Source: Rhizophagus prolifer
Taxonomy: Eukaryota; Glomeromycota; Glomeromycetes; Glomerales; Glomeraceae
Assembly (NCBI GenBank): GCA_019425655.1
Contig: NQWY01000127.1
Span: forward strand, 1 to 64,000
Reading direction: 5' to 3'
DNA: 64,000 nt
Shown here: in pieces, positions 62,330-64,000 of the stretch
Layout of the letters: each line of letters opens with the position of its first letter
Numbering within the stretch: position 1 is the stretch's first letter
Notes under the pieces: model-generated
Database searches by the model: none
Seen by the model: only the letters and a program-made list of their open reading frames with translations
Told to the model about the DNA's origin: nothing
Translations under genes and position numbers: made by a program

Positions 62330-64000
62330 ATGAAAACAAATGCTATGGAACAAAGTTTATTCTCTGCGAAAAAACATTTTCTTTTAAAGTCCGTTAAGGC
62401 GATTGGTGTAAAAACGGTTGCTCAATATTCGGGCACAGGTACATTCACCAAAGTTTCTGCAGCGGCTGATTTAACAGATGGGTATTATGTGATTGCTTAC
62501 GGGACTACTTTTGCGATGAACAATACTTATACCAGTAGTACCTATTTTGCTAATACGTCGATTTCACCTGCTTCTGGTACAACGTTAACAAATCCCTCAA
62601 AGTCTATAGTCTGGAAAATCGAAACTAATGGATCCGGAAAAACAATATATAATGAGGAAACGGCTGTATATGCCTCTTATACCGGATCGAGCAATAATGT
62701 ACAAGCTGTAACCTCAGTAAGTGGTAATAACCAGAGATGGAATATTACCTATGTTAGCGGTAGTTTGTTTGGAGTTCAGAATTTAGGTGTTACATCAAGG
62801 TATTTGCAATATAATACTTCTTCGCCCAGGTTCGCCTGCTATACAGGAACTCAACAGGATATTACTTTTTACAAAATGGCTTCTGCAAGTTATACCGTTA
62901 CATTCAATGGTAACGGCAGTACTGGAGGTTCAATGGCTTCACAGTCGGCTGGTTCTTCAACAGCTTTGACGGCTAATGCTTTTACTAAAAACGGATATGG
63001 TTTTGGAGGATGGGCATCGTCTGTTGCTAATGCTGCATCTGGAACGGTGGCTTATGCAAATCAGGCTACATATCCTTTCACAAGTAGCGCAACATTATAT
63101 GCAATATGGAATTTTGCAATTAATTATAATAGTAACGGAGGTACAGGTACTATTGCATCACAAACGGGTTATTATAATGGAAGTGCCGGTACAGGTACGC
63201 TTACATTAAATAATGGTTCTGGTTTTACGAGAGCAGGTTATACCTTTGGTGGATGGAAAACTTCAGCAGCCGGGACAACTGCCAATTATGCAGGCGCAGG
63301 CAGCTATACGCATTCCGGATCTGGTGCATCAGTAACGCTATATGCACATTGGGTGCCTGCGACATATACCCTTACTTATGACGGTAATGATAATACCAGT
63401 GCGGTAAGTACAGTTCCTGCAAGTGATACCTTTACTGCAGGACAAAATCCTGGGATTATATTGGCAAATCCGGCAACTCTTACTAAAGCCGGTTATGTGC
63501 TTGCCAGTTGGTATAGTATTCCTAATGGTGTTTCAGGAGGAGTAGTTAACACGCCTGGATCTAACTATGGTCCGGCGCCTATGCCTAATAATAATGTCAC
63601 AATATATGCCAGATGGCGATTCTCTGTTTCTTATGATAGTAATGGTGGTTCGGGAACAATTTCTAGCCAGGATGGGTATTATAACGGAACTATAGGTGTT
63701 AAATCGGGTACGATTACATTGAACAATGGTGCGGGCCTAACAAGATCAGGTTATACCTTTGGTGGATGGAAAACGAATGCCGCCGGCACTACTGCGGATT
63801 ATAACGGAGGAGATGTTTATGTTCATTCGGGGGTTGATGCATCAATAACGCTCTATGCACATTGGATACTTAATGAATCTACGCTTACGGTAACACCGGA
63901 TTTGCTGTCGGGCTTCAATTATGTAGAAAGTCATGGTCCTTCTGGGGCTCAGGTATTTACATTAGACGGAATTCATTTGGATGGATCAGCGGTCAATCTT
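62330..64000 (+). CDS. InlB B-repeat (Listeria/Bacteroides repeat) surface protein, 3' end outside window
   Basis: A frame of at least 557 residues runs to the window end. After QYSGTGTFTKVSAAADLTDGYYVIAYGTTFAMNN, a globular domain of about 150 residues, come four InlB-type B repeats of about 75-80 residues starting near 62886, 63113, 63365 and 63625. Each has a GYxFGGW or GYVLASW block and an LYAHW/LYAIW/IYARW end. Repeats 2 and 4 share DNA such as GGTTATACCTTTGGTGGATGG. The N-terminus MEQSLFSAKKHFLLKSVKAIGVKTVAQYSG lacks a hydrophobic core, although AQ at the cleavage point is present. An adhesin role is inferred. Confidence 0.82.
   Translation, partial: MKTNAMEQSLFSAKKHFLLKSVKAIGVKTVAQYSGTGTFTKVSAAADLTDGYYVIAYGTTFAMNNTYTSSTYFANTSISPASGTTLTNPSKSIVWKIETNGSGKTIYNEETAVYASYTGSSNNVQAVTSVSGNNQRWNITYVSGSLFGVQNLGVTSRYLQYNTSSPRFACYTGTQQDITFYKMASASYTVTFNGNGSTGGSMASQSAGSSTALTANAFTKNGYGFGGWASSVANAASGTVAYANQATYPFTSSATLYAIWNFAINYNSNGGTGTIASQTGYYNGSAGTGTLTLNNGSGFTRAGYTFGGWKTSAAGTTANYAGAGSYTHSGSGASVTLYAHWVPATYTLTYDGNDNTSAVSTVPASDTFTAGQNPGIILANPATLTKAGYVLASWYSIPNGVSGGVVNTPGSNYGPAPMPNNNVTIYARWRFSVSYDSNGGSGTISSQDGYYNGTIGVKSGTITLNNGAGLTRSGYTFGGWKTNAAGTTADYNGGDVYVHSGVDASITLYAHWILNESTLTVTPDLLSGFNYVESHGPSGAQVFTLDGIHLDGSAVNL

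Noticed and set aside
62787-63209. Two plus-strand frames inside the InlB repeats
   Set aside because: They are out-of-frame shadows of the repeat protein, rich in Leu/Gln/His from shifted repeat codons.
1-64000. CRISPR arrays, tRNA or rRNA genes, phage or IS elements
   Set aside because: I found no regular spacer pattern, no cloverleaf or rRNA sequence, and no transposase, integrase or capsid genes.

Overview
The window looks like a chromosomal segment of a flavobacterium of the Chryseobacterium/Weeksellaceae type. Evidence: low G+C, a SusC/SusD pair, a type IX secretion (T9SS) C-terminal sorting domain, a SecD and SecF that appear to belong to one fused chain, DUF4290 and DUF493 proteins, and many promoters of the Bacteroidota kind (TAnnTTTG near -7, sometimes with TTG about 20 nt upstream). 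I see no rRNA, tRNA, CRISPR array, phage or insertion sequence.

Layout. 1-7015: 3' part of mazG; a cupin/alcohol dehydrogenase pair divergent from an HxlR regulator; a LemA and two TPM-domain proteins; a KefF-like reductase with a KefC-like antiporter. 7178-17529: a Dcp-type M3 peptidase, a broken AhpD-like gene, two Crp-family regulators, a PH/SHOCT protein, a DJ-1/PfpI protein, an ABC-F ATPase, a deoxyhypusine-synthase-like protein, a small conserved-looking ORF, DUF493 and ferritin. 17768-29415: a polysaccharide utilization locus (SusC, SusD, LamG lipoprotein, two GH144-like glucanases, an esterase-like hydrolase, a GH3 beta-glucosidase), probably for a beta-glucan and plausibly beta-1,2-glucan. 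29454-47960: housekeeping and membrane genes (secDF, MFS, tatA, PAP2, rlmH, yihY, nhaA, relA/spoT, proC, murB, an aminotransferase). 47987-54813: a structured leader before a DUF4395/NIL operon, murA, DUF4290, a DCC/haem-binding pair, der, upp, comF. 54818-59356: a glyoxylate-shunt module (ScfR/RamB-type regulator divergent from aceB-aceA) with a 22-bp palindrome between them. 59457-64000: an alpha-glucan phosphorylase, an orphan PD-(D/E)XK-like protein and the 5' part of an InlB-type repeat protein.

Two themes go beyond ordinary annotation. First, several host genes show small local disruptions: the YgcG-like tail, the AhpD-like gene (an 8-bp near-tandem duplication), the SecD/SecF joint, DUF4395, and the starts of susD and the LamG gene. 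Several fall in or beside hydrophobic segments, and they may be real deletions or sequence/assembly errors. Second, there are structured non-coding elements: a dispersed hairpin repeat with compensating stem changes (26167, 36409, 50848, and a divergent inverted copy near 15130), a riboswitch-like leader at 48020-48150, and a 17-nt leader shared by aceB and aceA.
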